DNA from: SMWC01 sp964466315
Lineage (GTDB): Bacteria; Pseudomonadota; Gammaproteobacteria; Steroidobacterales; Rariloculaceae
Length of the DNA stretch: 64,000 nucleotides
Assembly (NCBI GenBank): GCA_964466315.1
Contig: CAYXNS010000004.1
Location: 22,856-86,855 of the forward strand
Reading direction: 5' to 3'
This document shows positions 1 through 7,971 of the stretch, in pieces; positions within the stretch are counted from its first letter, which is position 1, and the number at the start of each line of letters is the position of its first letter. The notes under the pieces are model-generated. The model was not told the origin of the DNA. It did no database searches and was given only the letters and a program-made list of their open reading frames with translations. The translations under genes were made by a program, and so were the position numbers.

Positions 1-1035
1 CAGCAGACTCGCGAGCCGCTGGTACTCGCGACCGTCTACGAGACGGCCGGCTCCACCTACTCCAAGGCAGGGCAACGGATCCTGATTCGGGGCAACGGCG
101 ACTATCAGGGCCTGGTCAGCGGTGGCTGTCTCGAAGGCGACCTCGCCGAACGCGCCGCCGGAGTTTTCGGGACGGGTAGGCCGGCTGCCGTCACCTACGA
201 CATGCGGGACGATGCCGACGATCTGTTCGGTCTAGGCGTCGGTTGTAACGGCCTCATCCGCGTGTTCTTACAGCCGCTGATGCACGCCGCCAGGTACGAA
301 CCCTTCGCATCTATTGCACGGCTGTTGCTAACGGATCAGTCGAGTAGCGTCGCTACGGTCATCGTCAGCGAGGATGTGTCTTTGGCGCCCGGAACGACCT
401 TGATATGGGATGGTAGTCCTGTCGAGGTCCAGTCATCGTCGGCGCCAGGCATCGAACGGCTTGTCGCCGGCTGCGAAGCCGTACAGGTTACGGGGCACGC
501 ACGTTATGAGGCCGGTGACGATGGCTTAGGTGTCTTGTATGTGCCGTTATGCCCCGTGACGAACCTATTAGTTCTCGGCGCCGGCCTGGATGCCGTACCC
601 ATCGTTGCTATCGCCGTGGAACTCGGGTGGCGCGTAAGCGTCGGCGATCACCGCCCCAGCTATCTCGAGAAAACCGAATTCGTTGGGGCTGAGCGCGTCG
701 CTCTCGTCGACCCTGCGGTGCTCGGCAGCGAGTTCGTTGCCGACGACTTCGATGCTGTCATCGTCATGAGTCATCATCTTCAGACGGACCAGACTTATCT
801 TGAGCAACTTGCAGACACCGACATCTCCTACATCGGCGTTCTCGGGCCACGTGCGCGCAAGGATCGATTATTGGACGCGCTGGGCGGGACCGGGAAGCAA
901 TTGGGCTCCAGACTGAAAGGCCCGGTCGGGCTCGATATCGGCGCGGACTCGCCGGAGTCTATTGCGTTGTCGTTGCTCGCTGAGATTCACTTGCTACTCA
1001 AAGGCGCCGGCGGCGGCACGCTCACGGACGATTGA
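1..1035 (+). CDS. XdhC/CoxI family protein, 5'-truncated by the window edge
   Basis: The frame is open from base 1, so the gene begins before the window. Its first residues carry the XdhC/CoxI N-terminal pattern (LATVYETAGSTYSKAGQR, then SGGCLEGDL, then a GLGVGCNG stretch). The C-terminal half is a Rossmann-type domain (LVLGAGLDAVPIVAIA; IGVLGPRARKDRLL; GLDIGADSPESIALSLLAEI). In the known family such proteins bring or sulfurate molybdenum cofactor for xanthine-dehydrogenase/CO-dehydrogenase-type hydroxylases. The partner hydroxylase genes are not in view but could lie upstream. It fits the Moco genes further along (moeA, moaABCDE, mocA-like). Family assignment is strong; the specific client enzyme is unknown. 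Confidence 0.9.
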   Translation, partial: QQTREPLVLATVYETAGSTYSKAGQRILIRGNGDYQGLVSGGCLEGDLAERAAGVFGTGRPAAVTYDMRDDADDLFGLGVGCNGLIRVFLQPLMHAARYEPFASIARLLLTDQSSSVATVIVSEDVSLAPGTTLIWDGSPVEVQSSSAPGIERLVAGCEAVQVTGHARYEAGDDGLGVLYVPLCPVTNLLVLGAGLDAVPIVAIAVELGWRVSVGDHRPSYLEKTEFVGAERVALVDPAVLGSEFVADDFDAVIVMSHHLQTDQTYLEQLADTDISYIGVLGPRARKDRLLDALGGTGKQLGSRLKGPVGLDIGADSPESIALSLLAEIHLLLKGAGGGTLTDD

Positions 1036-1342
1036 TCGCAGTCGTTCTGCTCAACCGGCGTTCACTGTCCTCATACATCTTGACGAGAAAAGTCCGGATC
1101 GCGGGCTCGGCTTCCTCCTGAGGGATCAACCCTTGCTGCACAATGACACTCGCGATATCCGCGGCTGTACGGTGCCCGTCTATCAGCGACATGATGAACG
1201 CATAGATTCGTGTCGACACGGCCTGAGTCTGGAAGGACGGCGACAATGGGGCCGGCTCATCATTGCTGAGCAGCCAGTCGGGTAGTGCTCGGTGCTGAGC
1301 CGGAAGTTTGACGCTCAGCTTTTTTTGTGCTCGCCAGGTTAC
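1022..1342 (-). pseudogene. Gene fragment with a PqqD-like C-terminal helical domain
   Basis: The minus-strand frame ending at 1022 encodes a stretch that looks like real protein (STRIYAFIMSLIDGHRTAAD, then IASVIVQQGL, then AIRTFLVKMYEDSER). This resembles the small winged-helix/PqqD-like tail found at the end of some radical-SAM and methyltransferase proteins. Upstream in the same frame the sequence turns arginine- and proline-rich and I find no credible start codon or ribosome site. I therefore read it as the 3' remnant of a larger gene whose front has been lost. It overlaps the end of the xdhC-like gene by 14 bases, convergently. The parent family is an inference; it could also be a short expressed protein with an unusual start. 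Confidence 0.4.
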
Positions 1343-1810
1343 GATGCTTTCACGACGGGCGTGGCGGCTCGCCGGAGTCGCCGGCGAGGCGCACAACAAT
1401 GGATGTCGTCTTCTCCTGGTCGGACATGGGGCTGTTGCCTCAGAGTGCCGTGTGCGAATGGCTGGCCTCTCCTGCCGGAAGCAGGTCGGGAACGATGGCT
1501 CTTCCGCAGAACACTGTTGGGTGATATTCGGAGCCGAAATCGTAAACCATCTAGCCCCGGCGCGTACAATCAAATTATGGAATTAGGCAATTCCGGAATG
1601 ATTATATCGATCTTACCGTTTAGGCGGCAGTATCGCCATGGCTCTGAGTTACTGAATTTACTGTTGACTACATACTCTGTCGTCTGATTGTATTCGCGTC
1701 CAGATGAGTGTTTTCGACGCATGGCACGCAGAACAATGCCAGGGCGATGGAAGATTATCGCCGGACGAGAGATGAAGATAAATGGAAACGCAGACGGAGA
1801 AGCCTGACGG
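1343..1810. other. Non-coding stretch upstream of the ferredoxin gene
   Basis: This 470-base stretch has no convincing protein-coding frame. Its second half (about 1570-1700) is clearly more AT-rich than the flanks, which suits a promoter region for the ferredoxin gene at 1811, but I could not define a -35/-10 pair with confidence. Part of it may be the decayed front of the fragment at 1022-1342. Confidence 0.4.
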
Positions 1811-2131
1811 ATGGCGACGATTACTTATATAGAGTTCGATGGGACCTCACACGATGTCGACGTTCCGTCGGGATTGAGTGTCATGGAGGGTGCGATAAAC
1901 AACGATATCCCGGGCATCGAGGCCGCATGCGGCGGCGCATGCAGTTGTGCAACCTGTCACGTCTATGTGGATTCGGCGTGGGTCGAGGTAACCGGTGCTC
2001 CGGACGATATCGAGCGCGCCATGCTTGAGTGCGCCTCCGAAGAACGGGAGACAAGCCGCCTGAGCTGCCGGATCGAGGTCAGCGATACTCTGGACGGCCT
2101 CGTCCTGCGGTTACCTGAATGTCAGAAATAA
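1811..2131 (+). CDS. 2Fe-2S ferredoxin, adrenodoxin/putidaredoxin type
   Basis: This 106-residue protein has the length and fold signature of vertebrate-type (ISC Fdx/putidaredoxin) ferredoxins. The four cluster cysteines are in the motif CGGACSCATC at about residues 39-48 plus a later cysteine in RLSCRIEV. Such proteins pass single electrons to cytochrome P450s or to Fe-S cluster assembly. A GGAG-type ribosome site lies about 10 bases before the ATG. No P450 or ferredoxin reductase and no isc genes are adjacent, so the partner is unknown. The ending (GLVLRLPECQK) differs from classical Fdx but keeps the LRLP motif typical of P450-linked members. Confidence 0.9.
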   Translation: MATITYIEFDGTSHDVDVPSGLSVMEGAINNDIPGIEAACGGACSCATCHVYVDSAWVEVTGAPDDIERAMLECASEERETSRLSCRIEVSDTLDGLVLRLPECQK

Positions 2132-2136
2132 GATCG

Positions 2137-3579
2137 TCAGCTGTACGGCAGCAGGTAAAGCACGGATGCGAGGAAGGGTATCAGTAAGAGCATCATCGTA
2201 ATCGCGTAACCGAACATATCGCGTGCGCGCAGACCCGTAATGGCCAGAAGTGGGATCGCCCAGAACGGATTTAAGAGGTTCGTGTGCGAGTCGCCGACGG
2301 CGTAGGCTGCGATAGTCTGTCCATGGGGGATACCCAGTTCCGCACCCGCGACCATCATCGGTCCGCCGATAATCGCCCACTCGCCCCCCGCCGACGGAAC
2401 GAACACGTTGAGGATCCCGCCGGTGATCCAAGCGATGATGGGGAACGTCCCGGGCGTGGCAATCGAGAGTAATGACTCGGTCATCGTATCGATCAAACCG
2501 GTGCCCGTCATGATTCCGATGATTCCGGCGTAGAACGGGAACAACAGGATGACCCCCGAACTCCCTCTGACCGCGTCATGAAACTCACCTAGATATTTCG
2601 ACGGGCTCGTGTACAACAGGAGGCCGATCATGAGGAACGCGAAGTTGAGGACGTTGAGGTTGAGAGCACCTAGGCCTTCGGTGAGGAAGACGCCGACGAA
2701 CAGGATGAGACCGGTCAACGCGAGAATTCCGCCGAGGATTGCGCTGTTGTCGATGCGGTCGGCCAGAGTCGGTTTCTGCTCGCTAGCTCGCGGCCAACTC
2801 TCGACCGGCATGGTTTCCCGATCAGTTCCACCGTCAGAAGAATCATGGAGATCGAGATCGACATAGCGCGCGATGCCTCTGCAGTTCTCTTCCGGTGGGC
2901 AGAGCAGGTACAGCATGACTGACGCGTACACGAGGCCCAGTGCCGTTAGAAGTAACGGGTAGGGGTGAAAGACCCATTCCGTCGCAGGGATCACACGGTC
3001 GACGAAGCCGAGCCGCATCAGCGCATTGTTGTCGGTGGCTTGCAGAAGCCCCGCGGAACTTGATAGTCCCCACCCCCAGGTGAGGCTCATTCCCATATAG
3101 CCCGCGACGGCCAGCAGAGGATAGTGGATCGGTATCTCGTTCTCGTCTGCATGCTTGCCCATTTCGCGGACCAGGATCGCACCGAAGATGAGTCCGAGGC
3201 CCCAGGAGATCCATCCAGTCAGCATCGATCCGATGCCTACAAGGACGACGGCCTGCCGGCCGTTCTTCGGTAGCCGGACGAGGTGAAGTACCCCCTTCCG
3301 CACTCGCGGATGGTAGGCGACAACGTTCGCCGTCACGAGGATGAGCACCATCTGCATCGCGAACTGGAGCAGAGCCCAGAAACCCCCGTACCATGACTGG
3401 GCGATTTCCGGCACTCCGGCTCCTTCCGAGAAGAACGCGGCCGTCGCTGTAACGTAGGTGAGGAGGATTGCGAACAGGAATGGACTCGGCATCCATCGTT
3501 CGACTCTGTCGGCGATCGCCTCGCCGAGTTTCTGTACCGGCGTCAGGTCTGGCTCGTCCTTCTGCTGTGCTGTCGTCAT
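2137..3579 (-). CDS. AtoE-type short-chain fatty acid permease
   Basis: A 480-residue polytopic membrane protein matching the short-chain fatty acid transporter family (AtoE, TIGR00366-like). Recognisable stretches are the N-terminal region RVERWMPSPFLFAILLTYVT, the SWGLGLIFGAILVREM segment and the C-terminal PSAGGEWAIIGGPMM plus GDSHTNLLNPFWAIPLLAI. At least ten hydrophobic segments can be counted. The family moves acetoacetate, butyrate or similar acids. I chose the ATG at 3579 because GAGGAAT sits 7-12 bases upstream; the longer frame to 3630 begins inside a tandem repeat. Substrate is not shown by sequence. An acetoacetyl-CoA ligase gene lies 28 kb away, a plausible functional partner only. 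Confidence 0.85.
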   Translation of the reverse strand: MTTAQQKDEPDLTPVQKLGEAIADRVERWMPSPFLFAILLTYVTATAAFFSEGAGVPEIAQSWYGGFWALLQFAMQMVLILVTANVVAYHPRVRKGVLHLVRLPKNGRQAVVLVGIGSMLTGWISWGLGLIFGAILVREMGKHADENEIPIHYPLLAVAGYMGMSLTWGWGLSSSAGLLQATDNNALMRLGFVDRVIPATEWVFHPYPLLLTALGLVYASVMLYLLCPPEENCRGIARYVDLDLHDSSDGGTDRETMPVESWPRASEQKPTLADRIDNSAILGGILALTGLILFVGVFLTEGLGALNLNVLNFAFLMIGLLLYTSPSKYLGEFHDAVRGSSGVILLFPFYAGIIGIMTGTGLIDTMTESLLSIATPGTFPIIAWITGGILNVFVPSAGGEWAIIGGPMMVAGAELGIPHGQTIAAYAVGDSHTNLLNPFWAIPLLAITGLRARDMFGYAITMMLLLIPFLASVLYLLPYS

Positions 3580-3603
3580 CGTCGATTCCTCGGCCCGTCG
3601 TGG

Positions 3604-3635
3604 GTAAGACGCACCTCGCGTAAGACGCACCTCGC
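3604..3635. repeat. Perfect 16-bp tandem duplication
   Basis: The block TAAGACGCACCTCGCG occurs twice head to tail. It lies 25-56 bases upstream of the AtoE-type gene start, in the 5' leader or promoter zone. A recent slippage duplication is the simplest explanation. Confidence 0.85.
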
Positions 3636-3806
3636 GTAAACCCTACCATGCTCTCGGCCACGGTCTGTACTTCGCGAATCCGCATTGGGGCAATCGATGC
3701 CTATCCTGGCAGTAAGTGCTGGCCGGCGATTGGGATTCAGCGAATAGAACCGCAAAGACTAAGGTAAACTCGGCTCATAACCGATCGTCGTCGAGCAGGG
3801 GGAGGT

Positions 3807-5216
3807 ATGATCCCAGTCTGCGGAAAATTCAAATGTTGCAGTGCCGCGAGGATCGCAATATCGATTCTGTTGGCGCTGCCGGTCGGTGTCGCCTGTGCGC
3901 AGCGCGTCGCCCCTTTCACACCCGCGACATTAGGTGAGGGCGAGCAATCGCTGACCGCTCAGCTCCGGACGCCATTCGAACGACCCAGTGGTAATTACGA
4001 TGTGGCATTGAGATGCCAGGTCATCGTCGAGCCGGACGGCACGACGCGATTACCACGCTGCCTGGTGATCGATCGCTATGCCGTGTTCCGCCAGGAGGCT
4101 GAGCGGGCGCTGGCGCGTGCAATCATGACGCCCGCGCGGATCGATGGCGAGCCTGTTCGAGTGCTCATGAATCTGATCGTCGGTTACCGCTGCGCGGGGA
4201 CTTGTCCCGCGTTTCTATTCGCGAATCATGGCCGCAACGTTGCGGAATACGGCTTTAGTTACTCGGCACCTCAACCCGTTCTCGGTGACGACACGTGGTA
4301 TGAGGGCTTCGAAGAAAAGTTGGAATGGGCAGCCAGTGAACTATCGTTGGCGGAGGTTGGTGGTGTTCGCTTCTTGATTTCTGCCCGCATCAATGATTCA
4401 GGCAGGACGTCGCAGCAGCGTGTCGATGGCGAGTATCCGGGTTCGACCGATCGGGACTACACAGCGTTCGCAGAGGATGCTGCCGATTCGTTGCGGGATG
4501 CCCGCTATATCCCGGGGTTCTCGCGGGGCGAGCCCGTCGATATGTGGCTCTACGAGTATTGGCTTGATCCTGTGGGCGCGCCGCTCGAGTTGCTGACATT
4601 GCCGGTACGCGTGCATATCCTATGGTCGGATCTCGTGCCGGCACTCGACAGCACACTGACCGAGAAGCAGATCCGGGAGATGCTTGCCGAGGCAAATGAG
4701 TACTGGCAGCCGGCGGCGATTCAGTGGGAGATCGAATCGATCATCCGCACGCAGGCGGAACGGCAGCTCGGATTTCGTCGCGCCGTAATCGATAATCCGA
4801 CTGCCGGCGCCCGGGGGGGCAACGAACCCTACTCACAGATTTGCCCGAGTGAAAGCCGGCTCGAGACGGGTTGGACGGTCTGCTTCGTGCGTGCGCTCCC
4901 ACGTGGGGCGCTTTATTTCAATGCGCAAGGCGTCGCCCTGCTCGGCGAGCAAGACGTGTTAGGCGCGGAGATTCCGCAATTCGCGCTGGCTCATGCTCTC
5001 GGTCACTTGATGGGCTTGCGGGATGCGCAGAGCTGTGCGGGGACGTTCATGCGCTGGTTCGAGGGTGCCGAACCAGGCAACCTTTGCAGCAACCAGACGC
5101 CGACGGACTTGAGCGACTCGCAGATCCATCGTGCACGCATTCAAGGGTTGGTCGGGAGGCCTTCCCGTGGCAGTGACGGCGGGGGCGGTGGTGCCGGTAT
5201 GGGTATGGGCCGATGA
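3807..5216 (+). CDS. Exported protein: TonB-C-like domain plus degenerate matrixin-like metalloprotease domain
   Basis: The 469-residue product starts with a signal peptide (hydrophobic AISILLALPVGVACAQ). Residues about 45-130 resemble a TonB C-terminal-like domain (VIVEPDGTTRLPRCLV, then ALARAIMTPARIDGEPVRVL). The C-terminal third resembles matrixin/pregnancy-associated zinc proteases: FALAHALGHLMGLRD occupies the place of the usual HExxHxxGxxH motif. The catalytic Glu is Ala and the third zinc His is Asp, so proteolysis is unlikely. The protein ends in a Gly/Met-rich tail. A strong GGAGG lies only one base before the ATG, too close for normal initiation, so the true start may differ. Function unknown; a structural or binding role is my inference. 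Confidence 0.65.
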   Translation: MIPVCGKFKCCSAARIAISILLALPVGVACAQRVAPFTPATLGEGEQSLTAQLRTPFERPSGNYDVALRCQVIVEPDGTTRLPRCLVIDRYAVFRQEAERALARAIMTPARIDGEPVRVLMNLIVGYRCAGTCPAFLFANHGRNVAEYGFSYSAPQPVLGDDTWYEGFEEKLEWAASELSLAEVGGVRFLISARINDSGRTSQQRVDGEYPGSTDRDYTAFAEDAADSLRDARYIPGFSRGEPVDMWLYEYWLDPVGAPLELLTLPVRVHILWSDLVPALDSTLTEKQIREMLAEANEYWQPAAIQWEIESIIRTQAERQLGFRRAVIDNPTAGARGGNEPYSQICPSESRLETGWTVCFVRALPRGALYFNAQGVALLGEQDVLGAEIPQFALAHALGHLMGLRDAQSCAGTFMRWFEGAEPGNLCSNQTPTDLSDSQIHRARIQGLVGRPSRGSDGGGGGAGMGMGR

Positions 5217-5324
5217 CACCGACAGCCCTCACGCGTGGCCATGCCGCAACAGGCTGGTGGAACGCCGTAATCGGAGGCGGCGTAGTGTGCTAGCCAGCCG
5301 CGCCGGATTCGAGGGCAGGTCATA

Positions 5325-6977
5325 GTGACGAGGACAGGAGCGCGACGACTAACGACGCTGATTACAACCAGCCTGATTGCGTGGAACGGCGTGAACGCGC
5401 AACCGAATGCGCCGTCCATGCTCATCGAGAAAGACGTTCGGGTCAGGACACGCGGGGGGTTTGAGGTCTCCGCGAATGTCTACCGCCCGAATACGGAAGG
5501 CCGGTTCCCGGTAATCATCAGCATGGGGCCCTACGGCAAGGACGATCTACCGGCACAATACGACGGGACGTTCTCGAACGGCCAGATCGTCGTCTCCGAG
5601 CACGCGGCCTTCGAGACCCCCGACCCCGAGTACTGGGTGCATTTCGACTATGTGGTCATCACGGCCGACAGCCCGGGCTCGGGTCTGTCCGGCGGCGACA
5701 TGGACCTTTTCGGCCCGATCGAGAACAAGGCGTTTTATGATCTCATTGAGTGGGCCGGCGTCCAGCCCTGGAGTAACGGCAACGTCGGCCTGGGCGGTGT
5801 CTCCTACTTCGGTGTAACGCAGTGGTACGTTGCAGCGCTCAATCCGCCACATCTCAAGGCCATTATGCCGAGCGATGGGTTGACAGATCTCTATCGGGAT
5901 GCCGCCATTCATGGCGGTATCCCATCGGACTTCATCCCGTCCTGGTCCCGGTTCCGAATCTATCCCGTGAAACGTCCAGACGCGGCGATGGTACGCGATA
6001 TCGGGCTGAGCGTCGAAGAGCATCCGCTCTTCGACGAGTTCTGGCGAACCTGGCTACCCGATCTCGATAACATCTCGACACCCGCCTATGTCATTGCGAG
6101 CTGGCCCGATCATGGGCTTCACACACGCGGCACGTTGATCGGCTTCGAGCGGATCGGCTCAGCCGAGAAGTGGCTCGATATTCACGGACGGAAGAAATGG
6201 GAGCACTACTATTCCCGCGAGTCGCTCGAACGGCAGCGGCGATTCTACGACTACTATCTAAAGGGCATCGATAACGGTATGGCCGATATCCCGACCGTTC
6301 GTTACGAACGCCGCAACGTGTTCTACGACGGTGAGATCGTGTTTACCGACTCATGGCCGTTATCCGATGCGGAGTACCGGCCGTACTTCCTGACTGAGGA
6401 CGGCAGTCTGAGCGTGGTGCCGGCCGACGAACCGACCGTACTCAGGTACGCGGCTCTAGACGAGTATCAACAGCTCGCATTCAGCCACACGTTTCGGACC
6501 GATACGGAAGTGACGGGAACGGCACGGCTCAGACTCTGGGTCGAAGCGGACGGGTCGGACGACATGGATCTGTACGTTGGTTTGAGCAAATTCGATCGTC
6601 ATGGTAACGAAGTCCTCATGGCCGGATACGGCGGCGTAGAACATGGTCACGTGGCCAGCGGCTGGCTGCGGGTATCGCATCGTGAGCTCGACACGGAACG
6701 AAGTACTCGCATTCGCCCCGTTCTGCGGCACGATCGATTATCGAAGCTACGGCCCGACGAGCGCGTTCCCGTCGAGATCGAAATTCTGCCATCGAGCACG
6801 ATGTTCCGGCAGGGGGAGTCACTCGTACTGAGAATTCAGGGTACGGAACTCCCTGGTGCCGGCGATATCACCCACCTGAACACCGTCAATGCCGGCGATC
6901 ATGTCGTATACGTCGGTGGCGAGACTGACAGCCAGCTGGTCCTGCCTGTCATACCGCGGCAGGCAACGCCCGAATAG
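5325..6977 (+). CDS. CocE/NonD family exported serine hydrolase
   Basis: 550 residues from a GTG codon, with GAGGGCAGG upstream and a signal peptide ending near GVNAQ. The family core is clear: an N-terminal alpha/beta hydrolase domain with ADSPGSGLSGG, nucleophile motif GLGGVSYFGVTQW (GxSYxG), a likely acid region ASWPDHGLHTRG and a base in IHGRKKWEHYY, followed by a beta-rich galactose-binding-like C-terminal domain. Known members include cocaine esterase, X-Pro dipeptidyl peptidases and glutaryl acylases. The export signal points to periplasmic hydrolysis of an ester or amide nutrient. It precedes two further exported proteins on the same strand. Substrate not predictable. Confidence 0.88.
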   Translation: MTRTGARRLTTLITTSLIAWNGVNAQPNAPSMLIEKDVRVRTRGGFEVSANVYRPNTEGRFPVIISMGPYGKDDLPAQYDGTFSNGQIVVSEHAAFETPDPEYWVHFDYVVITADSPGSGLSGGDMDLFGPIENKAFYDLIEWAGVQPWSNGNVGLGGVSYFGVTQWYVAALNPPHLKAIMPSDGLTDLYRDAAIHGGIPSDFIPSWSRFRIYPVKRPDAAMVRDIGLSVEEHPLFDEFWRTWLPDLDNISTPAYVIASWPDHGLHTRGTLIGFERIGSAEKWLDIHGRKKWEHYYSRESLERQRRFYDYYLKGIDNGMADIPTVRYERRNVFYDGEIVFTDSWPLSDAEYRPYFLTEDGSLSVVPADEPTVLRYAALDEYQQLAFSHTFRTDTEVTGTARLRLWVEADGSDDMDLYVGLSKFDRHGNEVLMAGYGGVEHGHVASGWLRVSHRELDTERSTRIRPVLRHDRLSKLRPDERVPVEIEILPSSTMFRQGESLVLRIQGTELPGAGDITHLNTVNAGDHVVYVGGETDSQLVLPVIPRQATPE

Positions 6978-7055
6978 CCCCAGGGATCAGTTACACTCTG
7001 CTCTCGAAGAACGGCTCGAGCCGTCCGGACTGTAAAAAGACTACGGAGAAGAGTT

Positions 7056-7919
7056 ATGAGGACCAAGACGCTTACGGCATGCTTCGTATTGAGCGCGGCG
7101 ATTATTTCACCGAACGTTTCAGCCCAGGATCAGCCGGTTCGGGAGATAGTCAATGTCACGGGCGATCTCTATCGTGCGATTGACAACGCCCACCGGACCG
7201 CATTCCTCGTTACGTCCGAGGGCATCATTCTTACCGATCCGGTCAACCTCGAATTCGCGATCTGGCTCAAAGCCGAGCTCGACGATCGCTTCGACATGCC
7301 GGTCCGTTTCGTGCTCTACAGTCATTATCACGACGATCATGCGTCGGGCGGAGACGTCTTCGCTGAGACCGCGACGTTTGTCGGCCACGAGAACATGATT
7401 CCGAACCTGGCCCACGAGGCTGGAAACCCGGTCTTCGAGCACGTGCGCGCGCCCGATATCACCTATTCGGATCGCGTGACCGTCACGCTAGGTGGCAAGA
7501 CCGTCGAGATGGTGCACGCGTTGCCGAGCCACAGCGACGACTCGTCGATAATCCGGTTCCAGGACGAGCGGACCATCTTCGTCGTGGACTTCGTCAACGT
7601 TCGGCGCGTGCCTTTTGAAAACCTGGGTGGTGGGCCAGTAGCGCCGTGGATCGAGGCCAACAGGCATATGCAGGCGACTGTGGATTATGACATCGTTACG
7701 CCGGGCCATGGCCCCGTCGGTAATAAAGCCGATGTCGACGACTCGACGCAGTACCTGGTGGATCTCCTGGCGGCCGTGACTGCCGGCATCGCCGCCGGTC
7801 AGAGCCTGGAGGAGATGCAGAAGACGATACTCATGGAGGACTATGCCGACTACACGCAGTACGACGTGTGGAGAGAGCAGAATGTTCAGGGGGCATACCA
7901 GGGCTTAATGGGTAACTGA
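7056..7919 (+). CDS. Exported metallo-beta-lactamase-fold hydrolase
   Basis: 287 residues with a signal peptide ending at about SAQ. Metal ligands of the MBL fold are present in order: YSHYHDDHASGGD (HxHxDH), LPSHSDDS, VVDFVN and TPGHGPVGN. A GGAGAAGAG ribosome site precedes the ATG. The best match by feel is the quinoprotein-relay SoxH/AIM-1-distant group of periplasmic MBL hydrolases, not a classical antibiotic-degrading enzyme. It lies 52 bases before the haem/propeller gene at 7972 and 78 bases after the CocE-type hydrolase, suggesting one transcription unit of exported enzymes. Substrate unknown. Confidence 0.85.
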   Translation: MRTKTLTACFVLSAAIISPNVSAQDQPVREIVNVTGDLYRAIDNAHRTAFLVTSEGIILTDPVNLEFAIWLKAELDDRFDMPVRFVLYSHYHDDHASGGDVFAETATFVGHENMIPNLAHEAGNPVFEHVRAPDITYSDRVTVTLGGKTVEMVHALPSHSDDSSIIRFQDERTIFVVDFVNVRRVPFENLGGGPVAPWIEANRHMQATVDYDIVTPGHGPVGNKADVDDSTQYLVDLLAAVTAGIAAGQSLEEMQKTILMEDYADYTQYDVWREQNVQGAYQGLMGN

Positions 7920-7971
7920 CGACAGATCTTGATTTTCAATTTCAAACATAGACAGTAGTAAGGAGGGGGAG

